Shown here: positions 36,320 to 45,974 of the stretch, piece after piece | How the letters are laid out: every line of letters begins with the position of its first letter | How positions within the stretch are numbered: position 1 is the first letter of the stretch | Assembly: GCA_033852135.1 (NCBI GenBank) | Contig: JAWSVB010000007.1 | Span: forward strand, 284,155 to 348,154 | Reading direction: 5' to 3' | DNA: 64,000 bases | Origin: QZLE01 sp033852135 | GTDB taxonomy: Bacteria > Pseudomonadota > Gammaproteobacteria > QZLD01 | Program-made: the position numbers and the translations under genes | Notes under the pieces: generated by a model | What the model was told of the DNA's origin: nothing | Databases searched by the model: none | Seen by the model: the letters and a program-made list of their open reading frames with translations, nothing else

Positions 36320-37753
36320 ATGCCTGATATTGGCTCTAAGGTGGTTACCGCCATACGCTGGTTTGCTCTAATAAAAGTGCTATCTCAAGCTTTCTCTTGG
36401 GTTATTACTTTCTACATAATGACCATATTGGTTGAATCCGATTATGGTCTATTTGCAATGGCAACCGTATTTATCTCTTTTGTCCTACTGATAAGTGAAC
36501 TCGGCCTCTCCTCGGCATTAATGCAAAAAAAGAATATTACCCTACTACACCAACGACAAATATTTGGTTTAGTTATCATTGTTGGGGTCGTTATTACTAC
36601 AGCAATAGTGATTGCAGCACCTTTTATTGCAGATTTTTATCGCGATGAACGTCTAACTGCATTGATTACTGTTCTTGGTCTGCAGTTCATCCTAATTCCA
36701 TTCTATGTAGTTCCAAGAGCTACGATGGAGAGAAACCTTAATTTTAAAAGCAGAGCTATCATTGAATTAATAGCGTCGGTGATCTCAAGCTTCATTACAC
36801 TTTATTGCGCAACTATTGGGCTTGGAGTATGGGCTTTGATCTTTGGCCACATAACGACTGTTATTTGCAGCGTTATAGGGTATAACTACGCCAATCCTTT
36901 CAAGCATCTACCAACTTTTAATTTCAAAGGTGTTAGAGGAATGCTCTCCTTTGGAGGTTTTACCATGGGGTCTCGATGGTTGTGGTTTTTCTCATCCAAT
37001 GCTGACATGATTATCGCCGGGCGTTTATTAAATATTGACACTGTAGGGCTATATAAGTTTGCCACCCATATCGCATCTCTCCCAGCCCAAAAAATCTCCC
37101 CTATCATCAATCAAATCGCATTTCCTGCCTTTGCCAAGATTCAAGATGACAGAGAGCAAGTTGCAGACCATTACCTGAAAGCTGTTGGACTATTGAGTAT
37201 GATCTCATTCCCAATATTGTGGGGATTAGCCTCTATCTCAAGCTTCATCCCCAGCTATCTTGGAGAGCATTGGAGTGGAGCAATTCCAGCTCTTAGAGTT
37301 CTATGTTTTGTTCTCCCGCTTAGAATGCTAAACGGTTTAACACCATCAATCACTGGAGCACTAGGACACCCAGAAAAAGACTTTAAAAACCAAGTTTGGC
37401 TATTCGTAACGATGGTTTCTGCCTATTACATAGGGTGTGAAACAGGAGGACTTATGGGATTAGTGTATGCCTGGGCAATCGGCTTTCCACTCGTTGTCGG
37501 AAGAAACCTCTACTACACCCTACCGATTATTAACTTAACTCTGTTAGACCTACTTAAACAGATGGCTATTCCGCTGATATTAGCCACCACCATGTTATTA
37601 GCTATCCTCGGAATTCAAGCTTCTCTTACAGGGGCAAATCATCATGTGCTTTTTGGGACCTCAATCATAAGTGGGGTGGTCATTTATACTATTTTAACCC
37701 TGATATTTAACCGCAATATGGGGATGATATTACTTAAGTTCGTTAAAAAATAG
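36320..37753 (+). CDS. Polysaccharide flippase, Wzx/WzxC type (MOP superfamily)
   Basis: A 477-residue membrane protein with about 12-14 hydrophobic segments. The N-terminal half resembles WzxC-type lipid-linked oligosaccharide flippases: IRWFALIKVLSQ, ESDYGLFAMATVFISFV, SALMQKK, VPRATMERNLNFKSRA and GRLLNIDTVGLYKFA. It should move undecaprenyl-linked sugar units across the inner membrane. No glycosyltransferase or Wzy polymerase is nearby, so it is an isolated flippase here. AGAGGATAAAG lies before the ATG. It is probably cotranscribed with the sulfatase-like gene. Confidence 0.88.
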   Translation: MPDIGSKVVTAIRWFALIKVLSQAFSWVITFYIMTILVESDYGLFAMATVFISFVLLISELGLSSALMQKKNITLLHQRQIFGLVIIVGVVITTAIVIAAPFIADFYRDERLTALITVLGLQFILIPFYVVPRATMERNLNFKSRAIIELIASVISSFITLYCATIGLGVWALIFGHITTVICSVIGYNYANPFKHLPTFNFKGVRGMLSFGGFTMGSRWLWFFSSNADMIIAGRLLNIDTVGLYKFATHIASLPAQKISPIINQIAFPAFAKIQDDREQVADHYLKAVGLLSMISFPILWGLASISSFIPSYLGEHWSGAIPALRVLCFVLPLRMLNGLTPSITGALGHPEKDFKNQVWLFVTMVSAYYIGCETGGLMGLVYAWAIGFPLVVGRNLYYTLPIINLTLLDLLKQMAIPLILATTMLLAILGIQASLTGANHHVLFGTSIISGVVIYTILTLIFNRNMGMILLKFVKK

Positions 37754-37792
37754 TCGTTATACTTTTCATTTTCTCAATAAAGCATCAATAAC

Positions 37793-38551
37793 TTAAGTGC
37801 CCGAAACCCTCTCTACAGAGGCTAAAATACCGCGCATAATATTCATCTCATTTTTATCCATATGAGTACGATTATATAACCTGCGCAGACGACGCATTAA
37901 TTTACGTGGGTTATCAGGATTATAAAACTCCGTCTTAATTAAAACCTTCTCCAGGTGTTGATAAAATAGCTCCATCTCATCAGCTGTTGCCAACTCAATT
38001 TCTTCTGCAGATTCAGCATCAACAACTGCTTCGCTATTATTGCTATTTTCAACCTGTTGTTTTCTAATCTCATAAGAGATCACCTGCACGGCAGCACCAA
38101 GATTAAGTGATGAGTAATCAGGGTTTGCATCAATATGAACCAAGTAATTACACCGGTCCAGCTCTTCATTAGTTAAACCAGAATGCTCACGCCCAAATAC
38201 AAAAGCTACATTTTCAGGTAATGGGTGCTCTATAGTTGAAGCTTTCTTCTCACTATTAATCAACGCATGTTTAACAGCTGCTGCTGGAGTCATTGCCTCT
38301 GACGATAAGCGGCGTTTACGTGCAGTCATACCAAAAACCACACTACTTCCATCAAGAGCTTGATCCAAAGTATCAACTACTAATGCATCTTTTAGGATAT
38401 TATCAGCTCCTGAAGCCATGGCTGTAGCTTGTTCATGAGGGTATTTTTGTGGAGCCACTAAAACCAACTGTTCTAACCCCATAGTTTTCATAGCCCTTGC
38501 TGCAGCGCCAATATTTCCCGGGTGAGTTGTTCCAACTAAAACAATTTTCAT
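37793..38551 (-). CDS. trmJ: tRNA (cytidine/uridine-32-2'-O-)-methyltransferase TrmJ
   Basis: TrmJ is a SPOUT-class enzyme that 2'-O-methylates position 32 of several tRNAs. The N-terminal start IVLVGTTHPGNIGAAARAMKT, FVFGREHSGLTNEEL (~135) and the knot region NPDYSSLNLGAAVQVISYEIR are all present. A C-terminal extension of ~75 residues with the RKLMRRLRRLYNRTHMDKNE segment is typical. Length 252. It is divergent from suhB, as in E. coli, but in E. coli the pair lies beside iscR, which is 20 kb away here. Confidence 0.95.
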   Translation of the reverse strand: MKIVLVGTTHPGNIGAAARAMKTMGLEQLVLVAPQKYPHEQATAMASGADNILKDALVVDTLDQALDGSSVVFGMTARKRRLSSEAMTPAAAVKHALINSEKKASTIEHPLPENVAFVFGREHSGLTNEELDRCNYLVHIDANPDYSSLNLGAAVQVISYEIRKQQVENSNNSEAVVDAESAEEIELATADEMELFYQHLEKVLIKTEFYNPDNPRKLMRRLRRLYNRTHMDKNEMNIMRGILASVERVSGT

Positions 38552-38589
38552 CTTCTATCCACCATAACTTTTATATATAAGAGCATGTT

Positions 38590-38618
38590 TTGAAAAAAAC
38601 TGTGCGGAAAAATACCAT
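38590..38618 (+). promoter_or_regulatory. Candidate suhB promoter
   Basis: TTGAAA (38590-38595), a 17-bp spacer and TACCAT (38613-38618) in the 116-bp suhB-trmJ gap, about 50 bp before the suhB ATG. The -10 is weak, so this is tentative. Confidence 0.4.
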
Positions 38619-38667
38619 TTTTTGTTAAAATAATCGCCCCTTAGTTCTTTAAACAGGTAATCTACCG

Positions 38668-39468
38668 ATGCATCCTCTATTAAATATTGCAATCAAAGCG
38701 GCCAGACAGGCTGGTGGCACAATTTTTCGCTTTGCAGACCGAGTTGACTCTGTTGCGGTATCGTCCAAAAATGCAAATGACCTGGTTACCGAGGTCGATC
38801 TAAGAGCAGAACAAGATATCATCGAGATCATTCGACATGCATACCCTGACCATCAGATCCTGGCCGAAGAGTCAGGAAAATCTGGTGATAACGATGATGT
38901 AGTATGGATTATCGACCCTCTAGATGGCACTACCAACTTTATCCATGGCTTTCCGCAATATGCAGTATCTATCGCAGTACAAGTTAATGGGGAGTTAGAT
39001 CAAGCTGTAATCTACGATCCATTTAAGCAGGAACTATTCACCGCATCTAAAGGTGGTGGCGCAACCCTAAACGATAGAAAAATCCGTGTAGCAGACAGAA
39101 AAGCCCTTGATGGCGCACTTATCGGAACAGGGTTTCCATTTAAAAACCAAGATGTCTTAGATACTTACCTTGAGATGTTTAAAGATGTGTTTAGCGAATC
39201 AGCTGGAGTACGTCGAGCTGGTTCAGCAGCTCTTGACCTTGCATATGTGGCAGCAGGGCGTCTTGATGGATTCTGGGAGATTGGTTTAAAACCATGGGAT
39301 ATTGCAGCAGGAGCTCTATTGATTAAAGAAGCTGGAGGGGTCGTATCTGACTTTTATGGAAAAGATAAATTCCTTGAAAGCGGTAACGTAATCGCTGGCA
39401 ACCTCAAGGTACACGCTCGTTTAGAAGACAAGATCTACCCATACAACGCTAAACTAGCAGAGCAATAA
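38668..39468 (+). CDS. suhB: Inositol-1-monophosphatase/rRNA-transcription factor SuhB
   Basis: SuhB is an IMPase-fold protein; in E. coli it also joins the antitermination complex on rRNA operons. Metal and substrate motifs are ILAEESGKSG (~70), WIIDPLDGTTNFIHGFP (~86-102) and the C-terminal WDIAAGALLIKEAGG (~211). Length 266 fits. CAGGTAAT is a reasonable ribosome-binding site. It ends at a shared terminator with the convergent FG-GAP gene. Confidence 0.95.
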   Translation: MHPLLNIAIKAARQAGGTIFRFADRVDSVAVSSKNANDLVTEVDLRAEQDIIEIIRHAYPDHQILAEESGKSGDNDDVVWIIDPLDGTTNFIHGFPQYAVSIAVQVNGELDQAVIYDPFKQELFTASKGGGATLNDRKIRVADRKALDGALIGTGFPFKNQDVLDTYLEMFKDVFSESAGVRRAGSAALDLAYVAAGRLDGFWEIGLKPWDIAAGALLIKEAGGVVSDFYGKDKFLESGNVIAGNLKVHARLEDKIYPYNAKLAEQ

Positions 39469-39499
39469 TATTAGCTATACTTAATTAGTAATATTTACC

Positions 39500-39526
39500 A
39501 AAGGCAATTACTCTTAATTGCCTTTT
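39500..39526. terminator. Bidirectional terminator between suhB and the FG-GAP gene
   Basis: AAAGGCAATTA, loop CTCT and TAATTGCCTTTTTT form an 11-bp stem with A and T runs on both sides. It overlaps the last codons of the minus-strand gene that ends at 39514. Confidence 0.85.
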
Positions 39527-40398
39527 TTATTACTTTTCAATACGACCTTATACCACTCCCCATTAGCAAGTTTAATACTCCACGCACCAATTCCCATCGG
39601 TTTAAGTGAAGAGATGAGGTTACTAGGCAATCTAACTTCAGCATTCTTTTTCCAACTTTTTTGTGACCACTCTAATAGCATTAAAATATTCTTTGCCTGA
39701 TTTGGTACCAATAGCATATCTCTTGGTTGGGAGTATATTACCCTCCCTAGACCAAGCTCTGTGCTGCCAATACTATGAGTACTAACACCTTGATAGCTCG
39801 CAAACTGCTGCAATTGTTCACCTTTCAATCTATAAAGGCGTAATACGCCACCAATGTGAGGGGTAGAAACTAACGCGATATCCATACGGCCATCACCATC
39901 AAAATCACCTACTCCAACCGGGTTAAGCCAGCGATTAGATCTACCAATAAAAGTGGTTGATGCAAGCCTTACAAGCTTTCCATCTTTTTCAGCAAATACA
40001 GCCAAGGAAGCACCAAGGCGTATATCACTTTCAATTACAATAACCTCATCAGCACCATCCCCTGTCATATCAGCCAGGCGCGGTTCAACATCCTCAAAAA
40101 CACGGTTATCCGCAAGATCAAACTGCAGAGTCTTGCCTCCGTCAATTTCAACCATAAGTTGCGATGCTTCTACAGCATCACCAAGTACACCATGGCGGTA
40201 CCTGGTCGTTGCATCTGCAAGCCATGCAGCTTTTATATTATATTTGCCTAAAGCAACACGGCTTAATGGAATTTGATTTGGTTTAGTTTGAAAGTCTTTT
40301 TCTAAAACTGGAGCAGTTATTGGAGTGATTTTCAGCTGCTGGGCCCAAGCCATTTGTGAACTCAACAACAGCGAGATAATAAATACGATTTTTTGCAT
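39514..40398 (-). CDS. Secreted FG-GAP/VCBS repeat protein
   Basis: A signal peptide (~1-19, MQKIVFIISLLLSSQMAWAQ) leads into a beta-propeller-like protein of 294 residues. Calcium-type loops are visible in DMTGDGADEVIVIES and GVGDFDGDGRMDIALVS, the FG-GAP/VCBS signature. There is no lipobox, so it is probably periplasmic or secreted. The function is unknown; such proteins often bind partners or glycans. It is downstream of nothing obvious on its strand: the Mut7-C gene ends 27 bp upstream and may be cotranscribed. Confidence 0.85.
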   Translation of the reverse strand: MQKIVFIISLLLSSQMAWAQQLKITPITAPVLEKDFQTKPNQIPLSRVALGKYNIKAAWLADATTRYRHGVLGDAVEASQLMVEIDGGKTLQFDLADNRVFEDVEPRLADMTGDGADEVIVIESDIRLGASLAVFAEKDGKLVRLASTTFIGRSNRWLNPVGVGDFDGDGRMDIALVSTPHIGGVLRLYRLKGEQLQQFASYQGVSTHSIGSTELGLGRVIYSQPRDMLLVPNQAKNILMLLEWSQKSWKKNAEVRLPSNLISSLKPMGIGAWSIKLANGEWYKVVLKSNKKGN

Positions 40399-40425
40399 TT
40401 TTAGATCCTTATAACCTAAATAAAT

Positions 40426-41184
40426 CTATAGGTTTTTAATCCATTCATTAATTCGGTCATAATGCGACCCTTGCCAATACACCTTTCCACAACCATCACA
40501 TAACAAAAATAGGTCATAATCTTTTAGTATTTCAGCCTCTAACTTACCATTGAGCAGTGCCTTATCAACCTCATGTAGTTTTCCATTACAAACTGAGCAC
40601 CGGGTAAATGGTTTAAAGCTATTTTCTAGTTGAAGACGACTAACTACCTCTACAATCTGCTCTTTTAGATCATCACTTCGCACCCAGTAGCCGTGAGTAA
40701 CATTCCCGTATTTAAGTATCCCTTTATCACGAGTTAAAATAATTCGTCTCTCTTTTAATGAGGTCTCCACAATTTCATCATCTGCAAAATCATTTCGATA
40801 AAGCGTATCAAACCCCAACAATCTTAGCTTGTGTGCTAGCTTGCCAAGATTAACATCAACCACGAACTTAGTTTCGCGCAGTGGCTCCTCTCGCAAATGA
40901 GTGATATCAGAAAGGTCTAAAGACTCAAAAACGGGATAAACAGAAATTAGTTCTCCACCTTCAAGCAAATAATTAAAATCAACAGACTTACCATCGACTA
41001 AGATCAGATCAACCTCGACATGAGGTACACCAATAGCCTCTATAGTATCTTTAACTGATGGGGTGCCGGTAAATGGGTGTCGAAAAGAGATCTTTCGCTG
41101 CTTTTGAGGAAGAAACTCATTTAACTCTTCATAAAAGCGAAATAATGAGGTGCGTTTAATGCTGTTGTGATTGTCGATAGCCAT
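40426..41184 (-). CDS. Mut7-C RNAse domain protein with ubiquitin-like N terminus
   Basis: The N-terminal ~95 residues are a Mut7-C-associated ubiquitin/ThiS-like domain. The PIN-like Mut7-C domain follows: FVVDVNLGKLAHKLRLLGFD (~108-127, catalytic Asp), TLYRNDFADDE, and RRIILTRDKGIL (~150). A zinc ribbon closes it with CSVCNGKL and LCDGCGKVYW. Family proteins are predicted RNases with unproven targets. Length 252. It lies between the truncated nuo operon end and the FG-GAP gene, where nuoI would be expected. Confidence 0.9.
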   Translation of the reverse strand: MAIDNHNSIKRTSLFRFYEELNEFLPQKQRKISFRHPFTGTPSVKDTIEAIGVPHVEVDLILVDGKSVDFNYLLEGGELISVYPVFESLDLSDITHLREEPLRETKFVVDVNLGKLAHKLRLLGFDTLYRNDFADDEIVETSLKERRIILTRDKGILKYGNVTHGYWVRSDDLKEQIVEVVSRLQLENSFKPFTRCSVCNGKLHEVDKALLNGKLEAEILKDYDLFLLCDGCGKVYWQGSHYDRINEWIKNL

Positions 41185-41289
41185 TTAATAATTATAGAAC
41201 ATATTCGATCTAAATCATTTCAACACCCAAACAGCACAACGGTAATAATTAAGTTTTAATAATTGAGAGTGTTACTAAGAAAATGTATG

Positions 41290-41314
41290 CGTTCCCATGG
41301 GGATCATGGGAACG
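41290..41314. repeat. Perfect palindrome after nuoH
   Basis: CGTTCCCATG, a 5-base spacer GGGAT and CATGGGAACG form a perfect 10-bp inverted repeat in the 158-bp gap behind nuoH. No T run follows on either strand, so it looks more like a REP-type element than a terminator. Confidence 0.75.
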
Positions 41315-41342
41315 AGAAAAAATCATTAATAATCTATCTAAA

Positions 41343-42419
41343 CTAACTAAACCAAGGCCCAAAGCCAATTAGCTTAAATGCACATACAACCACAACCCAT
41401 AGACAAGAAATTGGTATTAGAACCTTCCAACCCAGTTGCATAATCTGGTCATAACGATAACGTGGAAATGTTGCTCGAATCCAAAGGTAAATAAACAGGA
41501 AGATTCCGCTTTTGGCGAATAGCCAAACTATTCCTGGAACAAAATCAAATATTTCACCCAGCACAGGTATTCCGGCAAATGGTGACATCCAACCGCCGAG
41601 GAATAAGATTGAAGTTAGCACGGATATCAAAATCATATTCGCGTATTCGGCCATGAAGAACATAGCGAATGTCATACCTGAGTATTCAACCATAAATCCG
41701 GTTACGATCTCTGACTCCCCTTCTACCACATCAAATGGTGCACGGTTGGTTTCAGCAACGCCAGAGATAAAATAAACCACCAATAACGGAAATAGAGGTA
41801 TCCAATACCAGTTTAGAATTCCACCCTCTTGCGCCATTACGATCTCGCGCAAATTAAGGCTACCACTAGCTAAAATCACTCCCAACAAACCAAATCCCAT
41901 TGCTAATTCATAAGAGATCATCTGTGCTGCCGAGCGCATGGCACTTAGCGTTGCGTAGCGTGAATTGGATGCCCAGCCAGCAAAGATTACGCCATAGATG
42001 CTGATTGAGGTCATCGCCAGAATATACATAAGGCCAACATTGAGATCGACCAGCCCAAAGTCTTTGGAGAATGGTACCGTTGCCCATGCAGCCAGAGCTG
42101 GAGCTATTGATAATATCGGTGCTATATAAAACACTGCCTTGTCACTAGCACTAGGTACGTTTATCTCTTTAAACAGCGCTTTAATACCATCGGCAATTGG
42201 TTGAAACAGCCCTAGTGGACCTACACGATTTGGTCCAACTCGCGCCTGAATTGCTCCAATTACTTTACGCTCTGCATAGGTGAGATAGGAGATGCCACCT
42301 AAAAGAACATTCACGATAATCGCTATTTTTGCCAGAATAATTCCCAAGGTTATCATTTCTGCAGGTACCGGCAGTGTATACAGCCATGCAACGCCTTGAT
42401 TGTAGTATTCCATAATCAT
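41343..42419 (-). CDS. nuoH: NADH-quinone oxidoreductase subunit H
   Basis: NuoH is the membrane subunit that joins the peripheral arm and forms part of the quinone cavity. About eight to nine membrane helices are visible, with the loop AERKVIGAIQARVGPNRVGP (~49-68), the ADGIKALFKE segment and ETNRAPFDVVEGESEIVTGF. Length 358, slightly longer than E. coli (325). Its ATG overlaps the nuoG stop codon (TAATG). It is the last nuo gene here; nuoI does not follow. Confidence 0.96.
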   Translation of the reverse strand: MIMEYYNQGVAWLYTLPVPAEMITLGIILAKIAIIVNVLLGGISYLTYAERKVIGAIQARVGPNRVGPLGLFQPIADGIKALFKEINVPSASDKAVFYIAPILSIAPALAAWATVPFSKDFGLVDLNVGLMYILAMTSISIYGVIFAGWASNSRYATLSAMRSAAQMISYELAMGFGLLGVILASGSLNLREIVMAQEGGILNWYWIPLFPLLVVYFISGVAETNRAPFDVVEGESEIVTGFMVEYSGMTFAMFFMAEYANMILISVLTSILFLGGWMSPFAGIPVLGEIFDFVPGIVWLFAKSGIFLFIYLWIRATFPRYRYDQIMQLGWKVLIPISCLWVVVVCAFKLIGFGPWFS

Positions 42420-44203
42420 TACGCCTTCACCTCTTTTTCTAGCTCTACCAGTTTGCTATCAAACTCTGCTAATGTGATTTTTTCTGTTACGGTGATGTTA
42501 GCTGCTTTAGCAATCATTATGCAGATCTCTTCAATAGTTCTGCTAGATTGCGATGCAGTTATTGCAGCCTCAAACCCTTGCTTTTTCAACTCCATATTCA
42601 CATAAGAGCCACTTACTTCAAATAACCCTGGAATAGGCAAAATCATATTGGCAATAGACTCAAGCTTTTCATCTCTATTGGAGAGAAGTGCAATCACCTT
42701 ATCTGCCTGCTTTGCAAGATCTAACCTAGACGCATCAATCTCAGATGAATCTGCACCAATAAACACAACTTTTTGGTAGGACTTAGCCACTTCTTGGTTT
42801 GAACTTAAAGTTTTAATAACAACTGCTGCTGCGGAGTTCGCTGCACCACTAACATCACCAATTTGCAGGTTAGTATGGGCAAAGGTTGTAGCTAATTTCT
42901 TACGTAGTTCAGTTGCATTGTTACTTTCAGACACCCCTTTACCAAATAGCAGCACTGGATTCTTGCTATCCTTTATCAAACCAGCATCTGGATTTTCTGG
43001 GTCAACCATAACTATCTGGCAACCAGCCTTTCTTAATCTTGCTCCTAGTACCGGAAGATCTTTATCCAAAGATACACCTGCAAGGATTACCATATCTGAT
43101 TGTGTAAGCTGTTCTATATCCATTGGTAGATACGGGCGGTAATAACCACCAACCTCAGCATATGTTGAACAATAATCAACCTGAGCATTTGGTAGCGCTG
43201 CAACTAAGTTTTCTACGGCTAGCATCTGCTCTACAGTTGCGCTAGATGAAACCATAAATAGGGTTGAATCATCTTTAGCAAATAATTTGGCTAGACACTC
43301 ATGCACCGACTCCCATGGAGTTTCTCCCCCACAGCAAATTGGTAACTCAGTTTTCGCACCGTTCTCTAAAAAGCCAAAACGATCCTGGTCAGATATCCAG
43401 CTGCCGTTTATTGCATCATTCTTTTTAGGGGTGATTGTTATCACCTTATTATCAAAGCTGTTTACATAGATATTGGTACCAAGCGCATCGTATGGTGAAA
43501 CCGAAGCTGTACGCTCCAACTCCCATGGCCTGATTTTATGGGTTGCGCTCTTTGGTAACAAGGCACCAACCGGACAGACATCAATTGTATTTCCGGACAG
43601 TTTTGACCCTACGCTTTCATCAAAAAATGAGGCAATCTTGCAGTTCTCACCACGATTAATCATACCCAGTTCGCGCTCACCTGAGATCTCATCCAGGAAC
43701 CTTACACAGCGCATACACTTGATACAGCGATTGGCATTTACCGCTATCAACGGGCTTATATCTTCTGGCTGCTTATCTAACTTTTTCTCTTTGAAGCGTG
43801 AATGGTCAATACCAAATTGGTAAACCATATCTTGCAGCTCACAATTACCACCTTGGTCGCACACTAAGCAATCCAATGGGTGGTTAATCAACATAAATTC
43901 TATTACTGCCTGACGGGTGGAAACCACTTTTTCACTACTGGTGAAAACCTTCATACCTTCAGTCACAGGGGTATGACAGGAAGGAACTGTATTCGGCATA
44001 CCTTCGATCTCAACAACGCATACTCGGCAGTTACCAGCTGGAAGTAATTCTTTGTGATGACACATACGCGGCACGCGTTCACCCAAACCTGCACTATCAA
44101 TAACATCCAGTAGCATTGCATTTTGATCGGCCTGAATTGCCTCATCATCAACGTAGATTGTAATTTGTTGTTCTGTCTTTTCTTGAACCATAGCTTCACT
44201 CAT
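42419..44203 (-). CDS. nuoG: NADH-quinone oxidoreductase subunit G, short form
   Basis: NuoG carries most of the iron-sulfur clusters of the electron-input module. N-terminal motifs for 2Fe-2S and 4Fe-4S sites are intact: CHHKELLPAGNCRVC (~48-62), CDQGGNCELQD (~115), CIKCMRCVRF (~162) and CPVGALLPKS (~208). The molybdopterin-oxidoreductase-like domain (~225-570) is present without an obvious cofactor site. At 594 residues it is short: proteobacterial NuoG is usually about 680-910. The reading frame looks continuous and ends cleanly at nuoH. The loss is therefore in the C-terminal half. Confidence 0.94.
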   Translation of the reverse strand: MSEAMVQEKTEQQITIYVDDEAIQADQNAMLLDVIDSAGLGERVPRMCHHKELLPAGNCRVCVVEIEGMPNTVPSCHTPVTEGMKVFTSSEKVVSTRQAVIEFMLINHPLDCLVCDQGGNCELQDMVYQFGIDHSRFKEKKLDKQPEDISPLIAVNANRCIKCMRCVRFLDEISGERELGMINRGENCKIASFFDESVGSKLSGNTIDVCPVGALLPKSATHKIRPWELERTASVSPYDALGTNIYVNSFDNKVITITPKKNDAINGSWISDQDRFGFLENGAKTELPICCGGETPWESVHECLAKLFAKDDSTLFMVSSSATVEQMLAVENLVAALPNAQVDYCSTYAEVGGYYRPYLPMDIEQLTQSDMVILAGVSLDKDLPVLGARLRKAGCQIVMVDPENPDAGLIKDSKNPVLLFGKGVSESNNATELRKKLATTFAHTNLQIGDVSGAANSAAAVVIKTLSSNQEVAKSYQKVVFIGADSSEIDASRLDLAKQADKVIALLSNRDEKLESIANMILPIPGLFEVSGSYVNMELKKQGFEAAITASQSSRTIEEICIMIAKAANITVTEKITLAEFDSKLVELEKEVKA

Positions 44204-44206
44204 AAT

Positions 44207-45493
44207 CTACGCCTCCACAACTTTATCTGCCGCGGTATCTATAAGTGCGACCTTGGCCTCAAACTCTTCACGAAAGTGAGTCAGAAAACTAAGTACTGGA
44301 GTTGCAGCTGCTTCACCAAAAGCGCATACAGTTCTACCTTTAATATTTGTTGCAACCGACTCAAGAAGATCAAGATCTTCCATGGTGGCATCAGACTCAA
44401 GAACGCGACCAAGAATACGATACATCCATCCGACACCTTCGCGGCATGGAGTACACTGTCCACAACTCTCAGCAAAATAAAAACGAACTATACGGCGCAG
44501 AAGTTTAACCATACAGGTAGAATCATCAATCGCGATAACAGCGCCAGAACCAAGGGCAGAACCGTGTTCAGCAATGCTCTCGTAGTCCATCTTCATTCCA
44601 TCTAATTTTGCAGCTGGTAAAATCGCTGTTGATGAGCCGCCAGGGATAATCGCTTTTAATTTACGTCCACTGGTAACACCTCCAGCCATCTCCAATAGTT
44701 TGGAAAATTCTGTGCCTAGTGGAATCTCGAAATTACCTGGCTTTTCAACATGCCCAGATACTGAGAAAATCTTTTCGCCAGGATTTCCATTTGTTCCAAG
44801 ATCGGTAAACCATTGCGCACCGTTACGAATAATTGATGGAACTGAAGCCAAACTCTCGGTGTTATTAATAATAGTTGGGCAACCAAACAACCCTTTCTGT
44901 GCTGGGAATGGAGGTTTAAACCTGGGCCTGCCTTGCTTACCCTCAAGCGACTCTAAAAGTGCGCTCTCTTCACCGCAAACATATGCTCCAGCACCAATAT
45001 GAGCATGAATGGTAAAACTAATCTCACTTCCAAGAATATTATCGCCTAAATAGCCTTTGTCTTTTGCTTCTTGGATTGCGTCTTCAAATCTGTGTAATGG
45101 TTCGTGATGAAACTCACCACGCAGATAGTTGTACCCTACTTGAGCACCAATTGCATAACCAGCAATTATCATCCCTTCAACCACTGCATGCGGATTGAAA
45201 CGGAGGATGTCGCGATCTTTACAAGTTCCCGGCTCACTCTCATCTGAGTTACATACCAGATAATGGGGTTTGCCATCATTCTGGTCGATAAAACTCCACT
45301 TGCGCCCAGTTGGGAATCCAGCTCCACCACGACCGCGTAGACCTGATTCCATCACGACATCAATCACTTGTTCTGGTGTTAACTTCTCTTCTACGATTTT
45401 GCGCAGCGCTTTATAACCGCCAACCTTTTCGTAGTTTTCCAACGACCATGGATCGTCAAATTCAAGGGTAGTAAAACAGATCTGGTTAGCCAT
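44207..45493 (-). CDS. nuoF: NADH-quinone oxidoreductase subunit F
   Basis: NuoF binds NADH and FMN and starts electron flow in complex I. The nucleotide site is RGRGGAGFPTGRKWSF (~60-75), followed by CNSDESEPGTCKDRDI, GAYVCGEESALLESLEGK and the 4Fe-4S ligands SCGQCTPCREG with a distal Cys in VCAFGEAA. Length 428 fits. It overlaps nuoE by 8 bp and precedes nuoG by 3 bp. Confidence 0.97.
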   Translation of the reverse strand: MANQICFTTLEFDDPWSLENYEKVGGYKALRKIVEEKLTPEQVIDVVMESGLRGRGGAGFPTGRKWSFIDQNDGKPHYLVCNSDESEPGTCKDRDILRFNPHAVVEGMIIAGYAIGAQVGYNYLRGEFHHEPLHRFEDAIQEAKDKGYLGDNILGSEISFTIHAHIGAGAYVCGEESALLESLEGKQGRPRFKPPFPAQKGLFGCPTIINNTESLASVPSIIRNGAQWFTDLGTNGNPGEKIFSVSGHVEKPGNFEIPLGTEFSKLLEMAGGVTSGRKLKAIIPGGSSTAILPAAKLDGMKMDYESIAEHGSALGSGAVIAIDDSTCMVKLLRRIVRFYFAESCGQCTPCREGVGWMYRILGRVLESDATMEDLDLLESVATNIKGRTVCAFGEAAATPVLSFLTHFREEFEAKVALIDTAADKVVEA

Positions 45494-45974
45494 TCTGAAG
45501 CCCCTTTATAATCTCAACTGCAGACTCAGGGGTTAACCTTTCATGATAATTACCATTAATGGTCATCACCGGTCCACTACTACAAGCTGCCAGACACTCC
45601 TCTTCCACCTTCATAGTAAACTGACCGTCAGCTGTGGTCTCACCAAGCTTAATACCCAGGTGCTCTTCCATAGCTGCAACTATCTCTTCTGCCCCACGCA
45701 ACATACAAGAAACATTAGTGCAGATGTTTATCACATGCTTACCTACCGGCTCCAGCTCGAACATCGAATAGAATGATGCTGCCTCTAAGGCAGAGATTGG
45801 TGGAATCTGAATATATTCGGCAACCTCTTGTAAAATCTCTTTGGTTAAATGTCCGTTGTTCTCATCCTGCAGCAAGTGCAGTACCGGAACCAATGCAGCC
45901 TGCCTTTGATCCTGCGGATATTTTTGCAGATGCTGGTCAATCTTTGCTATTAGCTCATCGTTAAGAAAACTCAT
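45486..45974 (-). CDS. nuoE: NADH-quinone oxidoreductase subunit E
   Basis: NuoE holds the N1a 2Fe-2S cluster next to NuoF. The thioredoxin-like domain has four cysteine ligands: CTNVSC (~85-90) and ECLAACSSGP (~125-134). HLLQDENNGHLTKE and ALEAASFYSMFE are typical of the N-terminal helices. Length 162. It shares one base with the nuoD stop region. Confidence 0.96.
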   Translation of the reverse strand: MSFLNDELIAKIDQHLQKYPQDQRQAALVPVLHLLQDENNGHLTKEILQEVAEYIQIPPISALEAASFYSMFELEPVGKHVINICTNVSCMLRGAEEIVAAMEEHLGIKLGETTADGQFTMKVEEECLAACSSGPVMTINGNYHERLTPESAVEIIKGLQNG

